Below, piece after piece: positions 8,323 through 17,074 of a stretch of DNA of 44,093 nt (positions are counted from its first letter, which is position 1; each line of letters opens with the position of its first letter). Location of the stretch: NCBI GenBank assembly GCA_964596835.1, contig CAZQVV010000007.1, positions 1 to 44,093 of the forward strand, read 5' to 3'. The stretch is from JAADGZ01 sp964596835 (GTDB lineage Bacteria > Pseudomonadota > Gammaproteobacteria > UBA6429 > Thiohalophilaceae). The position numbers were made by a program, and so were the translations under genes. The notes below the pieces were generated by a model, which saw only the letters and a list, made by a program, of their open reading frames with translations, did no database searches and was not told where the DNA came from.

Positions 8323-8626
8323 TAGGGATCCTTCTAGATAATAGGGGTCCTTCAGGCAGTGTCATACTGACACAGGCGCAGCCATAAGACCATGCCTGTA
8401 AGCAATCGTTCAGTCTTTCAGAGTGTGCGAGAGACGCTTTTCTGCTCCCAATTATGGTACCCAGTGAGCCGCCATCAGAGGCAATTCCTGGGAAGGGAGC
8501 GCAGGATATCTGGAAGTGCAGGCGGTTGTTCGAAACATGCGGTGGCATAAATCGAGAATTACCTGAAGAGCGGGGGCGTGTGGTTGCTAATTTGCTCCCA
8601 TTGACGCATGCAAATTTACTTGAGCA
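8323..8626. other. Intergenic stretch with a 14-bp duplication and a palindrome
   Basis: AATAGGGATCCTTC (8321-8334) recurs with one change at 8340-8353. A perfect 6-bp-arm palindrome GTGTCA-TAC-TGACAC is at 8359-8373. An 80-residue open frame (8306-8548, minus strand) ends four bases before the TlpA-like ATG, but its protein resembles nothing known. It could be a leader peptide or chance. Confidence 0.4.
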
Positions 8627-9487
8627 CTACATGGAGGAACTTACCAAAGGTTCAGGGTTTTTTGCAACTATTAAGCAACTACTGCCAAACATCATGGGGT
8701 TCTTTTTGTTCAAATTTTCAATTTCCGGTTCCAATAGTGAATCAAGAATTTTTCCCATTACTCCACCTTTAGCTGCATGATCTCGTGAGATGTTCTTGTT
8801 TTCCTTTCCCGTTGACAAGCCTATTCTGTAGGGTAGCGTCCGCAATAGAAAAACAAGGGGGGGGAGAAACCTGAAAATATAAGAGCATAACTCAATTTGA
8901 AATCCTGCTGATTTGAGAACTTTGGAAATGCTCGCTGCTGTGTACCTTCTGAAATGACCGGCGGAAACATCTTCCTCCGACCATAGGAAAGAATAAGAAG
9001 GCACAGTGGCATAAAGATACCCTCCCTGCGCTATTAAATTTTTGATTGATTGCAGGAAAGCAAGATCGTCTTCAATGTGTTCGATAACATCAAATAATCC
9101 TACTGCAGGTAAAGAGTGCGGTTTGAACCTCGCTGTGTTTGTTGTTGCGCAGATTATATTTTTTATCCCTCTATTTTTTGCTTTAGCCGTGCCAGATGCT
9201 CCTGGTTCTACCAAAGCCACATTGAAACCGGCATTAGCTAATGCAAATGAAACAAAACCATTCCCCCCTCCAATATCGAAAATTGTTTCGTTGTTTTTTG
9301 GAGGATAGGCATTCACGATGGAAACAATGCAGTTGTTACGATGCCTGAACCAAAACGAATGATCCTCAATCGCAAAAAAAGCCTCATTGCCGTCTGAAGG
9401 GTAGGATATATTTTCAGTATCTGTGCTAAACCAAATTCCATCCTTACCTAATTTAAGTCCCGTACTTACCGATTGTATATCTGCCAT
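8627..9487 (-). CDS. Class I SAM-dependent methyltransferase
   Basis: 286 residues. The SAM-binding motif I FDIGGGNGF is at about 70-78, followed by the acidic motif II VALVEPG and an FDVIEHIED motif IV. The layout resembles Methyltransf_11/23 enzymes of surface-polysaccharide or small-molecule pathways. The substrate cannot be deduced. The start at 9487 is set by a strong site, CAGGAGTAACC-ATG. The gene is more AT-rich than the flanking genes, with many AAA/AAT/TTT codons. It sits between two remnant-filled spacers, so acquisition by transfer is likely. Confidence 0.85.
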   Translation of the reverse strand: MADIQSVSTGLKLGKDGIWFSTDTENISYPSDGNEAFFAIEDHSFWFRHRNNCIVSIVNAYPPKNNETIFDIGGGNGFVSFALANAGFNVALVEPGASGTAKAKNRGIKNIICATTNTARFKPHSLPAVGLFDVIEHIEDDLAFLQSIKNLIAQGGYLYATVPSYSFLWSEEDVSAGHFRRYTAASISKVLKSAGFQIELCSYIFRFLPPLVFLLRTLPYRIGLSTGKENKNISRDHAAKGGVMGKILDSLLEPEIENLNKKNPMMFGSSCLIVAKNPEPLVSSSM

Positions 9488-10063
9488 GGTTACTCCTGTA
9501 AGTACCCCGGATATTCTCATCAGGGGTTTCCAAAATATATTCACTTGTGCAGTACATCCGGTTTATCTGGCACAAAGACAGCAGAAACTTTCGATTATTA
9601 TTTACAGCACAGATAACACGAGATCAATACTGGTTTTCACCTATCAGCCCGGATAGGGTATATCCGCTTTGGCCTTGGTTTTAACCGGCATTATCAAGTA
9701 TGATCTGCATGACAATGAGTTATTATATCAATAACTGATCGTTATTAATAAACACATAAATTATGTGACGTGATGTCTCATGTTGCTTATGAATATTGAT
9801 GTGGGAAACTCAGTCGAAAAGCACTTGTCGGCATTTGAATCAGAACTGTACAGCGGATTGAAGAAGGGAAAAGCCTGAAAAAAATTATTGCTTTATTGGA
9901 CTTTTACAAAACGAATATTTATTGCGGGGTCGCTCAATCCGAGAAGGGGAATTGGAGCGTTGAAGAAAAGATCGGAAACAGGAAGGCGCCTTAAGGACAA
10001 TGGCAAGCAGATGTAAAAGTGCTACCAGACCATCCCTGCCAGGAATGCTTTGCGAATAGATCC
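9488..10063. other. AT-rich spacer with palindromes and a possible tiny open frame
   Basis: About 575 bases without a convincing gene. It holds two palindromes: AGTTATT-ATATC-AATAACT (9718-9736) and the perfect CACATAAATTATGTG (9753-9767). They are followed by an ATG frame of 29 codons (9789-9878) starting MNIDVGNSVEK, and a second frame continues after a shift. This could be the remnant of a small gene with its operators. No family was recognised. Confidence 0.4.
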
Positions 10064-10789
10064 CTATCCAGGGCTGTCCAGCCGAAGAACATGAATCTCG
10101 CCATTATGGACTTCCCATTTAAGATCAAAATCCAGTAGGCGCATGGCATAAATTTCACTGACCTCCGTTCCCGTATGGGCGCGATAGGCTGGTCGGGGAT
10201 CCAGTTGCAGGAGCTTTACAATCAAGCTTCGCAACGGTGGAGACCCTCCCGGATAGTGCTGACCATATTGTTGACACTGGGTCTCTGCTTCGGCGCTAAA
10301 TAGCACCGACCCAAGTGGCTTCGGTGCTTCTGGAGCATAGCCACTGAGCGCACAAGGGAGACTGTCGGCATAGTGCAGATAAGGTTTAAGATCCAGCACT
10401 GGCGTCCCATCCAGCAGATCGACACCGCTAATCTGCAGATACAGACGGCTCTGCCGACGCGCCATGCCGTCAAATTTCACCACCGATAGTCCAATCGGAT
10501 TGGGTCGGAAGGTGGCGCGGGAAGCAAAGACACCCACCCGCCGATTGCCACCCAACCGTGGTGGGCGCACAGTGGCTTTCCACCTTTGCCGCAGGCACTG
10601 ATGAAATACAAAAATCACCCAGATATGAGAGAAAGCCTCCAGGCCAGTGAAAGCTTCGTCCCGGTCGTAGGGCGGGAGGATTTCAATCTCGGCACGCGCT
10701 TCCGCCACCAGCCCCGGCTGGCGTGGGATACCGAACTTTTCCCGGAAACATGAGTGGACAAGGCCGACACTCTGCATGGCGAAGGACAT
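10064..10789 (-). CDS. trmO: tRNA (t6A37) N6-methyltransferase TrmO
   Basis: 241 residues of the TsaA/TrmO family, which methylates N6-threonylcarbamoyladenosine at position 37 of certain tRNAs using SAM. The hallmark GVFASRATFRPNPIGLS is at 86-102, and LDGTPVLDLKPYLHYADS follows. The N-terminal beta-barrel domain and the C-terminal extension ending in the YAMRLLDFDLKW segment are both present, so the protein is full length. Its ATG shares the A with the zapE stop (TAATG), which implies coupled translation after zapE. Confidence 0.93.
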   Translation of the reverse strand: MSFAMQSVGLVHSCFREKFGIPRQPGLVAEARAEIEILPPYDRDEAFTGLEAFSHIWVIFVFHQCLRQRWKATVRPPRLGGNRRVGVFASRATFRPNPIGLSVVKFDGMARRQSRLYLQISGVDLLDGTPVLDLKPYLHYADSLPCALSGYAPEAPKPLGSVLFSAEAETQCQQYGQHYPGGSPPLRSLIVKLLQLDPRPAYRAHTGTEVSEIYAMRLLDFDLKWEVHNGEIHVLRLDSPG

Positions 10790-11877
10790 TAGCCCCCCCG
10801 TAGAAGATGCGGTTTTTCCAGGTAGGGCCGACCACCCATTTCGTGCAGACGACTCAGGGCACGCTCAATAGCATCACACTGACGACGGCCCGAATACAAC
10901 TCATTCATGGATTTTTCTGCGGCCAGAATCAGCTTGACATTATGATCGTAGAGCGCGTCAATCAGATGAATAAAACGCTGGGCAATGCTGTCTTCCGCTT
11001 CCCCCATGGCATAGACATCGCTGATCAGAACCGCGTGAAACATTTGTGCAATTTCCAGATAATCATGCGCCGAACGGGGCGTGTTGCACAGGGCGTCGAA
11101 ATCAAACCAGATCACATCATCCGCCAGGGCGAGATAATCAATTTTTCGCCCATTGATTGGGATCTGCCGATTATGCTTGGGCGGGCACGGCGTCAGCGCA
11201 TTAAATTTCAGCTCCAACTGGAAACGAGCCTGGGCATCAGACAGAACATAGTAAGCCTGATTCTTTTCCAGCAACGCCAGCCGATAATCCTGTTCACCGT
11301 CCAGCCGCACCTGCTGCGTGTGTTCCTGTAACAGGACGATGGCATACAGGAAGCGATCACGCTGCAGACCATTTTTGTACAGATCGTTAATTGCGATATT
11401 GGAGGTGGTCACGAGAGTCACACCCTGATCGAATAAGGCTTTGAGGAGACCCGCCAGCAGCATGGCATCCGCAATGTCATGCACATGAAATTCATCCAGG
11501 CACAGGATCCGAATATTAGCCGCAATCCTTTTCGCTACTATCACCAGCGGATCAGGCGATTTCGGCAGAATCCTGAGCTGCTGATGAATGTCACGCATAA
11601 ACCGGTGAAAATGTACCCGGTTTTTTTCCTCAAAAGGCAGGCACTCATAAAAGTAGTCCATCAGCAAGGTCTTGCCACGACCCGGCTCACCACAAAAATA
11701 CAGACCCTTCGGCACAGACGAGGCGGCAAACCGGCGCCACCAGCCGCCTGCCCGGGCGGATGCCACAAGCAACTCATCGTATAGCCGCTGGGTAGCGGCC
11801 ACCGCCTGCGCCTGCGCTGAATCGGGCTTGAGCTTGCCGTTTTCCAGTTCCCGCTGATAGCGTTCAGTCGGCGTCAC
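10789..11877 (-). CDS. zapE: Cell division ATPase ZapE (AFG1/LACE1-like)
   Basis: 362 residues of the ZapE/AFG1 P-loop ATPase family, which acts at the divisome and affects Z-ring stability. Walker A GEPGRGKT is at 63-70 and Walker B ILCLDEF at 124-130, with the family-specific HVHDIADAMLL right after it. Sensor-like TTSN follows. The length fits the family (about 365-375). It is the first gene of a two-gene operon with trmO. The 390-base upstream region contains a GacA-box-like palindrome. Confidence 0.94.
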   Translation of the reverse strand: MTPTERYQRELENGKLKPDSAQAQAVAATQRLYDELLVASARAGGWWRRFAASSVPKGLYFCGEPGRGKTLLMDYFYECLPFEEKNRVHFHRFMRDIHQQLRILPKSPDPLVIVAKRIAANIRILCLDEFHVHDIADAMLLAGLLKALFDQGVTLVTTSNIAINDLYKNGLQRDRFLYAIVLLQEHTQQVRLDGEQDYRLALLEKNQAYYVLSDAQARFQLELKFNALTPCPPKHNRQIPINGRKIDYLALADDVIWFDFDALCNTPRSAHDYLEIAQMFHAVLISDVYAMGEAEDSIAQRFIHLIDALYDHNVKLILAAEKSMNELYSGRRQCDAIERALSRLHEMGGRPYLEKPHLLRGG

Positions 11878-12269
11878 ATTTAGAACCTTTCATTCTCTGA
11901 CGGATAGTCAGGAGAAGCGGGACAACATCATGTAACTCGCATTGAAACCACAGCGGCACAATGCGCCACGCTGCCATACCCAGGCCTCCTGATGTTTGTG
12001 CTTGAATCAGCCAAAATGGGATCCTTTTTTCGCTGTGTAATCAAACTGTTAAGTCCTAAGTAGCGTGGTTTCCGCCGCTTCTGAACACTATACCTTAAAT
12101 CAAAGATCAGTGGTGAGAAAGAGAATCCTGTCAGAGGAAATGTAGGCAATATCCTACAAAAGTTTCATTTTTGACTGACAGACAGGCTACACGTCAAAAC
12201 CTACTCTATACAGCATAGTTCAGGTTCTGATTGACAGGGGAAAGCCGCCATTTTCAGGGAAAAGCCAGC
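11878..12269. other. Intergenic region between zapE and a DUF6316-like gene
   Basis: About 390 bases between divergent genes with no supported coding sequence. The main feature is the 18-base palindrome at 12141-12158. A TATACA hexamer at 12207-12212 is a possible -10 element for the rightward gene. Two AGGGA-type motifs (about 12237 and 12256-12260) lie before that gene's ATG, the second acting as its ribosome site. Confidence 0.45.
12141..12158. promoter_or_regulatory. 18-bp palindrome resembling a GacA/UvrY box
   Basis: TGTAGGCAATATCCTACA has perfect 6-base arms around six bases. The published GacA/UvrY upstream site is TGTAAG-N6-CTTACA. This differs by one symmetrical change per arm, and the centre keeps the AT of that consensus. 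It lies about 110 bases before the DUF6316-like start and 265 bases before zapE. Confidence 0.35.
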
Positions 12270-12470
12270 ATGCCAATGACAAAACTGAATACCCGAGGTA
12301 ATGAACAGCGTTTCATCCATATCTTCCGTCAGGGCTGGTATCTGCGTACCCGCGAGGGGTTAAAAGGGCCATTCGAGAATCGCAGCAGCGCACAAATACT
12401 TCTTGACAGTATTATTGGGAAAGACGTTGCCGGCTCCTATATTCTAGAGTTTCCGATAGGGGATCTGTAA
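12270..12470 (+). CDS. DUF6316-like small protein
   Basis: 66 residues. The core GWYLRTREGLKGPFENRSSAQ matches the pattern of the gammaproteobacterial DUF6316 family (an aromatic, TREG, then GPF). The function is unknown. The ATG at 12270 is preceded by AGGGA nine bases upstream; an in-frame TTG at 12231 would lengthen the protein without a good ribosome site. A second ATG at 12276 is possible. It is convergent with the HemX-like gene. Confidence 0.7.
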   Translation: MPMTKLNTRGNEQRFIHIFRQGWYLRTREGLKGPFENRSSAQILLDSIIGKDVAGSYILEFPIGDL

Positions 12471-12607
12471 TCTCCCCTGCTTTTAGGCGAGGGGTATGTG
12501 CAGATTGGCGCTGAGTCCTGTTTTTTTAGGGCGAAGCTCAACACATTTTTGGTGCCAATAATGCGTTTTCGATAGCCGAGAAAAATGTCGAGGTGCGCAA
12601 GCGATGC

Positions 12608-13411
12608 TCAATACCGGAGAATAAGTTCGAGCACGAATTTGCTGCCGAAGTAGGCCAGCATCAGCATAACAAAGGCCGTCAAGGCCCAGCGAACGGCGAT
12701 CCGGCCACGCCAGCCGAAACGCCAGCGTCCCCCGAGGAGGATGGCGAATATCAACCAGGCGATGATAGAGAGAATGGTTTTGTGGACCAGATGCTGGGCG
12801 AATAAATTTTCGACGAAGAGCAGGCCACTTACCAGCGAAATACTCAGCACCACGAAACCCAGGCCAATCATGCGAAAAAGAAGGGTTTCCATGGTCTGCA
12901 ACGGTGGCAGGGAGCGGATAAAACCGCCGGGGCGCTTGTTGTGCAGATGCGCATCCTGAACATAGAGCAGCAGAGCCTGGACCATGGCGATGCTTAGCAG
13001 GCTGTAGGCGAGAATGGAAATAGTGATATGGAATTTGAGTCCGATATCCAGGTTATGGGGGAGGTAGTGATGCTGATCGCTGACCTGTTCGAGGAACAAC
13101 GCCAGAGCGGTGAAAGGCAGCACCATGATTCCCAGGCATTCAATCGGCTGGCGAAAGGAGGTGGTCAGCAACAGTAGCGCCACCAGCCAGCCAACCAGGG
13201 AAAAAATAGTGAAAAAGCCGAGGTCCAGCCCTGCCGGATTGTGGAAAATGCTGTGATAGAGAATCCAGCCGTGCAGTATGACGGCAATCAGTCCCGGCAG
13301 CAGCCATTGTTTGGCCGCGCAGGGTTTGCCCGGATGCTTAAATAGCCGACGTAGCAGCAGAAAGCCGGTGCCGAGATAAAGGATAATTGCCAGACTGCTT
13401 GCAATACTCAT
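12608..13411 (-). CDS. Cytochrome c assembly protein, CcsA/HemX (YpjD) family
   Basis: A membrane protein of 267 residues with about eight hydrophobic helices, typical of the YpjD/HemX branch of the CcsA haem-handling family. Conserved features are the LHGWILYHSIF segment, FHITISILAYSLL in the middle and the VHKTILSIIAW histidine segment near the end. It lies divergently upstream of ffh with one gene between. In many gammaproteobacteria ypjD is next to ffh, which supports the call. A direct role in haem transport is inferred only from the family. Confidence 0.88.
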   Translation of the reverse strand: MSIASSLAIILYLGTGFLLLRRLFKHPGKPCAAKQWLLPGLIAVILHGWILYHSIFHNPAGLDLGFFTIFSLVGWLVALLLLTTSFRQPIECLGIMVLPFTALALFLEQVSDQHHYLPHNLDIGLKFHITISILAYSLLSIAMVQALLLYVQDAHLHNKRPGGFIRSLPPLQTMETLLFRMIGLGFVVLSISLVSGLLFVENLFAQHLVHKTILSIIAWLIFAILLGGRWRFGWRGRIAVRWALTAFVMLMLAYFGSKFVLELILRY

Positions 13412-13760
13412 GTTTGATTCAGATTTTTGAATGGCATGCTGAAAAATGAAATCATCGCATAAGCCTGCGCATCTGAAAAGAGCAACAATAACGTAGGGGG
13501 CAATGATCGCGCATGGGCGGTTGCAGTAGAGAAGCTTGTAGCGGGGATGACATTTTGCTTTACTGGAATAAGTACGGGCACGATCTTGGTAGATGGCTTC
13601 ATATCCCGGTAGAATAGAAGAAATTAGCCCGTATTTTTTGTGAAACGAGACGTTATTCCGGGGTGCTTCGTAAAATAACGACTATATTACAGATATTACA
13701 GCGTGAATAATCAGTAATGTACGGGCATGAGATGAGGAAAATACGGAGAATGGTTTATCG
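13412..13760. other. Divergent intergenic region, nothing else seen
   Basis: About 350 bases between the divergent HemX-like and MBL-fold genes. Small frames on both strands have no recognisable character. Promoters for both genes must lie here, but no convincing -35/-10 pair was found. Confidence 0.4.
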
Positions 13761-14525
13761 ATGCAATTAAGAATCCTGGGCTGCAGCGGCGGGATTGCCG
13801 AGAGCCTGCACACGACGACATTGTTGTTAAATGATGAAGTTCTGATCGATGCCGGCACGGGCGTAGGTGAATTGCCGCTGGCCAGCATGTTACTGGTTGA
13901 ACATATTTTTCTGACGCATTCTCACATGGATCATATTGCCAGCATTCCTATGTTGCTGGACAGCGTTTTCGATCGCATCGAGACTCCGGTTGTGATTCAT
14001 GGTCTACCGGAAACCTTGCAGGCTTTGCAGGACCATGTATTCAACAATATCATCTGGCCTGATTTCTCTGTTCTGCCTTCACCGCGCAACCCGGTCATGC
14101 GTTATGCCGCCATGGCGCCCGGAGAAGTTTTCATCCATGAGGATTATACGATTGAAATGATCCCGGTGAATCATATTGTTCCCGGGGTGGGCTATCGCGT
14201 GCAGACGCTGGATAAGGCCTTCGCTTTTAGTGGCGATACCACCACCAACGATCGTTTCTGGGCGGCATTGAATCAACGTGAACGGCTGGATCTGCTTATC
14301 GTGGAGGCGGCCTTTCCGGATCAGGATATCGATATCTGCCGTCGTGCCGGACATTATTGTCCACGCCTGCTGGCGGAGGATCTGCACAAGCTTAAACACC
14401 GGCCTGACATCTATATTACCCATACCAAGCCGGGCGCCGAGCGGGTCATTTTCGAGCAGTGCAAAAAACGTATCAGTGATCACCGCATTAACCTGCTCGT
14501 GGGTGGCGCTCGATTTACGCTATAA
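13761..14525 (+). CDS. MBL-fold hydrolase, cyclic-nucleotide phosphodiesterase class II-like
   Basis: 254 residues with a metallo-beta-lactamase fold. The metal-binding motif HSHMDH is at 53-58, further ligands are in the VNHIV and FSGDT segments, and ITHTKPG lies near the C-terminus. The overall pattern (an N-terminal LGCSGG, then IDAGTG) fits the class II 3',5'-cyclic-nucleotide phosphodiesterases (PDE1/CpdP type), which would degrade cAMP or cGMP. Another phosphoester substrate is possible. It ends 42 bases before ffh on the same strand, so they may be cotranscribed. Confidence 0.8.
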   Translation: MQLRILGCSGGIAESLHTTTLLLNDEVLIDAGTGVGELPLASMLLVEHIFLTHSHMDHIASIPMLLDSVFDRIETPVVIHGLPETLQALQDHVFNNIIWPDFSVLPSPRNPVMRYAAMAPGEVFIHEDYTIEMIPVNHIVPGVGYRVQTLDKAFAFSGDTTTNDRFWAALNQRERLDLLIVEAAFPDQDIDICRRAGHYCPRLLAEDLHKLKHRPDIYITHTKPGAERVIFEQCKKRISDHRINLLVGGARFTL

Positions 14526-14567
14526 TGCGTCTCAATCTCTTTCGATATCTGTTTCAGGTGGTAACTC

Positions 14568-15932
14568 ATGTTTGATGGTTTGACGGAACGTTTGGGCCAG
14601 ACGGTGCGCAATTTGCGCGGCGTCGGGCGGTTGAGCGAAGAAAACATCAAGAACACTCTGCGTGAAGTGCGCATGGCCCTGCTGGAAGCCGATGTGGCGT
14701 TGCCGGTGGTTAAGGACTTCATTGAGCATGTGCGCCAGAAGGCTGTGGGTGAGACCGTTATCAAGAGTCTGAACCCCGGCCAGGCTTTCATTAAAATCGT
14801 CAATGATGAACTCACCCGATTGATGGGCGAGGTCAGCGAAGGGCTGGATCTCGCTACCACGCCGCCGACCGTCGTGCTGATGGCGGGGTTGCAAGGCTCG
14901 GGTAAAACCACCACTACCGCCAAGCTGGCGCGCTGGTTGAAGGAAACCCATAAAAAATCCGTGCTGGTGGTCAGTGCGGATATTTACCGCCCGGCGGCGA
15001 TTGAACAGTTGAAAACGGTTGCGGCCGAAGTCGAGGCGGATTTCTTTCCCAGCCAGACAGATCAGGATCCGGTCGAAATTGTTCAGAATGCGCTGCAACA
15101 TGCCCGCATCCAGCATCATGATGTTCTGATTGTGGATACCGCCGGCCGTCTGCACATCGATGAGACCATGATGTCGGAGATCAAGCGCATCCACGCAGCC
15201 TTGTCGCCAGTGGAAACGCTGTTCGTCGTAGACAGCATGACCGGTCAGGATGCGGCCAATACGGCCAAGGCCTTCAATGATGCCCTGCCGCTGACCGGAG
15301 TGGTGCTGACCAAGACCGACGGTGATGCTCGTGGTGGCGCGGCCCTGTCCATTCGGCAGATCACCGGCAAGCCGATTAAATTCCTGGGCGTAGGGGAGAA
15401 AACCACCGCGCTGGAAGTGTTTGCTCCTGAACGGGTTGCCTCGCGCATTCTGGGGATGGGCGACATGGTGGGGCTGGTGGAACAGGCCCAGAAAAACATG
15501 GATATGGAGCAGGCCGGGAAACTGGCGGCCAAACTGAAAAAGGGCAAGGGCTTCGATCTGGAAGACTTCCGCGAACAATTTCAGCAGCTCAGCAAAATGG
15601 GCGGCATCGCCAGCTTGATGGACAAGCTGCCGGGCATGCCAGGGCTGCCCAAAGGCGCGCTTAATCAGGCCAATGATAAAGAATTAGGCCGCATGGTCGC
15701 CATTATCAATTCCATGACCCCGCACGAGCGTCAGCGCCCGGCGGTGATCAAGGGGTCGCGCAAACGCCGCATTGCCGCCGGTTCCGGCGCCCAGGTGCAG
15801 GATGTCAACCGTCTACTCAAACAGTTCACCCAGATGCAGAAAATGATGAAAAAAATGGGTAAGGGTGGCGGTATGAGCAAGATGCTGCGCCAGCTCAAGG
15901 GCGGGATGCCGCCGGGGATGTTCGGTGGTTGA
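14568..15932 (+). CDS. ffh: Signal recognition particle protein Ffh
   Basis: 454 residues, the usual Ffh length. The N domain is followed by the G domain with P-loop GLQGSGKTTTT at 108-118, DTAGRL, and TKTDGDARGG. The methionine-rich M domain at the C-terminus (MQKMMKKMGKGGG, then MSKMLRQLKGGMPPGMF) binds 4.5S RNA and signal sequences. It targets membrane proteins to the translocon with FtsY. The AGGTGG ribosome site sits before the ATG. A perfect 30-bp inverted repeat follows the stop, separating it from rpsP. Confidence 0.98.
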   Translation: MFDGLTERLGQTVRNLRGVGRLSEENIKNTLREVRMALLEADVALPVVKDFIEHVRQKAVGETVIKSLNPGQAFIKIVNDELTRLMGEVSEGLDLATTPPTVVLMAGLQGSGKTTTTAKLARWLKETHKKSVLVVSADIYRPAAIEQLKTVAAEVEADFFPSQTDQDPVEIVQNALQHARIQHHDVLIVDTAGRLHIDETMMSEIKRIHAALSPVETLFVVDSMTGQDAANTAKAFNDALPLTGVVLTKTDGDARGGAALSIRQITGKPIKFLGVGEKTTALEVFAPERVASRILGMGDMVGLVEQAQKNMDMEQAGKLAAKLKKGKGFDLEDFREQFQQLSKMGGIASLMDKLPGMPGLPKGALNQANDKELGRMVAIINSMTPHERQRPAVIKGSRKRRIAAGSGAQVQDVNRLLKQFTQMQKMMKKMGKGGGMSKMLRQLKGGMPPGMFGG

Positions 15933-15947
15933 GCAGGCTGATTAATG

Positions 15948-16022
15948 ATGGGTTTCACTTCGTTCTACCCATCCTACCCTGCCAAATGCCCCGTAGGATG
16001 GGTAGAACGAAGTGAAACCCAT
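15948..16022. repeat. Perfect 30-bp inverted repeat of the GTAGGATGGG family
   Basis: Positions 15948-15977 and 15993-16022 are exact reverse complements around a 15-base loop. A single copy differing at three positions lies at 38336-38365. It lies 15 bases after the ffh stop and would form a very stable RNA hairpin, possibly attenuating ffh transcription before the rpsP promoter. Confidence 0.9.
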
Positions 16023-16092
16023 TATTGCGAAGCGAAACATGTACACCCGATCAGAAAATCCTCGGTTTGCACAATAAAAACCCATTAAACCC

Positions 16093-16120
16093 TTCACTTT
16101 TGCGCCATTTCGAGTAAAAT
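16093..16120 (+). promoter_or_regulatory. Candidate promoter of the rpsP operon
   Basis: TTCACT (16093-16098) and TAAAAT (16115-16120) are 16 bases apart, giving a start near 16127 and a leader of about 78 bases. Its position just downstream of the ffh hairpin repeat supports independent transcription of the ribosomal operon. Confidence 0.5.
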
Positions 16121-16204
16121 GCGCGCTTCATAAAAGAACAGGGCTGCCCGGCGAAAAGCGGAGTGGCCTTTAATTGTTTGTATTGATTGAGGATCCCAAA
16201 CGAA

Positions 16205-16459
16205 ATGGTAAGCATTCGTTTAGCGCGTGGCGGTGCAAAAAAGCGCCCTTTTTATCATGTTGTTGTCACTGACAGCCGCAACTCCCGTGACGGTCGGTAT
16301 ATTGAACGTCTTGGCTATTTCAATCCCCGTGCTACAGGTCAGGAAATTCGCCTGAACCTGGACACTGATCGGATTAGTCACTGGATCAGCAAGGGTGCGC
16401 AGGCATCGGATCGGGTCAGCAAATTGATCAAGGAACAGAGCCAGCAGGCCGCTGCCTGA
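16205..16459 (+). CDS. rpsP: 30S ribosomal protein bS16
   Basis: 84 residues, normal for bS16, an assembly protein of the small ribosomal subunit. The conserved N-terminus MVSIRLARGGAKKRPFYHVV and the ERLGYFNPRA segment are present. The ATG at 16205 is preceded by GAGGA; an upstream TTG six codons earlier is not needed. It is the first gene of rpsP-rimM-trmD-rplS, an order conserved across proteobacteria. Confidence 0.98.
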   Translation: MVSIRLARGGAKKRPFYHVVVTDSRNSRDGRYIERLGYFNPRATGQEIRLNLDTDRISHWISKGAQASDRVSKLIKEQSQQAAA

Positions 16460-16550
16460 GTTCTGTTAGTCCAGGATCTGCTTGCGTGGTCTGGCTTTTG
16501 CTGCCTGAGAATATTCGGCGCCAAGCTTGAGCAAGACAGACTTAAAATCA

Positions 16551-17060
16551 ATGGACGAGATGATTCTGCTGGGCCGCGTGTCAGGCTTGTTTGGTATCAA
16601 GGGCTGGGTCAAGCTACGCTCGGATACCGGGCCACAGGAAAACATCCTGTCCTATTCGCCACTGTACCTCGAGCGTGAGGGTCAGTGGCAAGCCGTTGAA
16701 ATAAAAGATGGCAAAAAACAGGGCAAGACCATTATCGCACGGCTGGGCGAGTGTGCGGATCGCGATGCGGCCGCCCTGCTGGTGGGTACCCGTATCGCGA
16801 TCAAACGGGACCAGTTGCCGGGCACCGAAGACGGTGAATATTACTGGAGCGACCTTATTGGTCTGAATGTGTCGACCCTGGAGAAGGTGGAACTGGGCGT
16901 GATTACCGAAATGATGGAAACCGGCGCCAATGATGTGATTGTGGTGCGCACCGAAGAGAATGGACAGGAACGATTACTCCCGTTTATTCAGGGTGAGGTG
17001 ATTAAAGAGATTGATCTTGAGCAGGGCCGCATGACGGTCGACTGGGATCCTGAATTTTAG
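16551..17060 (+). CDS. rimM: Ribosome maturation factor RimM
   Basis: About 169 residues. RimM binds S19 and helps mature the 3' domain of 16S rRNA. The N-terminal barrel has LGRVSGLFGIKGWVKL and the C-terminal PRC barrel has YYWSDLIGLNV and LLPFIQGEVI. The start is uncertain: a TTG at 16527 and ATGs at 16551 and 16560 are in frame, none with a strong ribosome site. 16551 gives the usual length. It is second in the rpsP operon. Confidence 0.94.
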   Translation: MDEMILLGRVSGLFGIKGWVKLRSDTGPQENILSYSPLYLEREGQWQAVEIKDGKKQGKTIIARLGECADRDAAALLVGTRIAIKRDQLPGTEDGEYYWSDLIGLNVSTLEKVELGVITEMMETGANDVIVVRTEENGQERLLPFIQGEVIKEIDLEQGRMTVDWDPEF

Positions 17061-17074
17061 TCAGGGAGAGTGTG

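Noticed and set aside
14532..15578. 348-codon open frame antisense to ffh
   Set aside because: It lies fully across a certain gene; its composition (many H, Q, R) is that of a shadow frame, with no start context or family.
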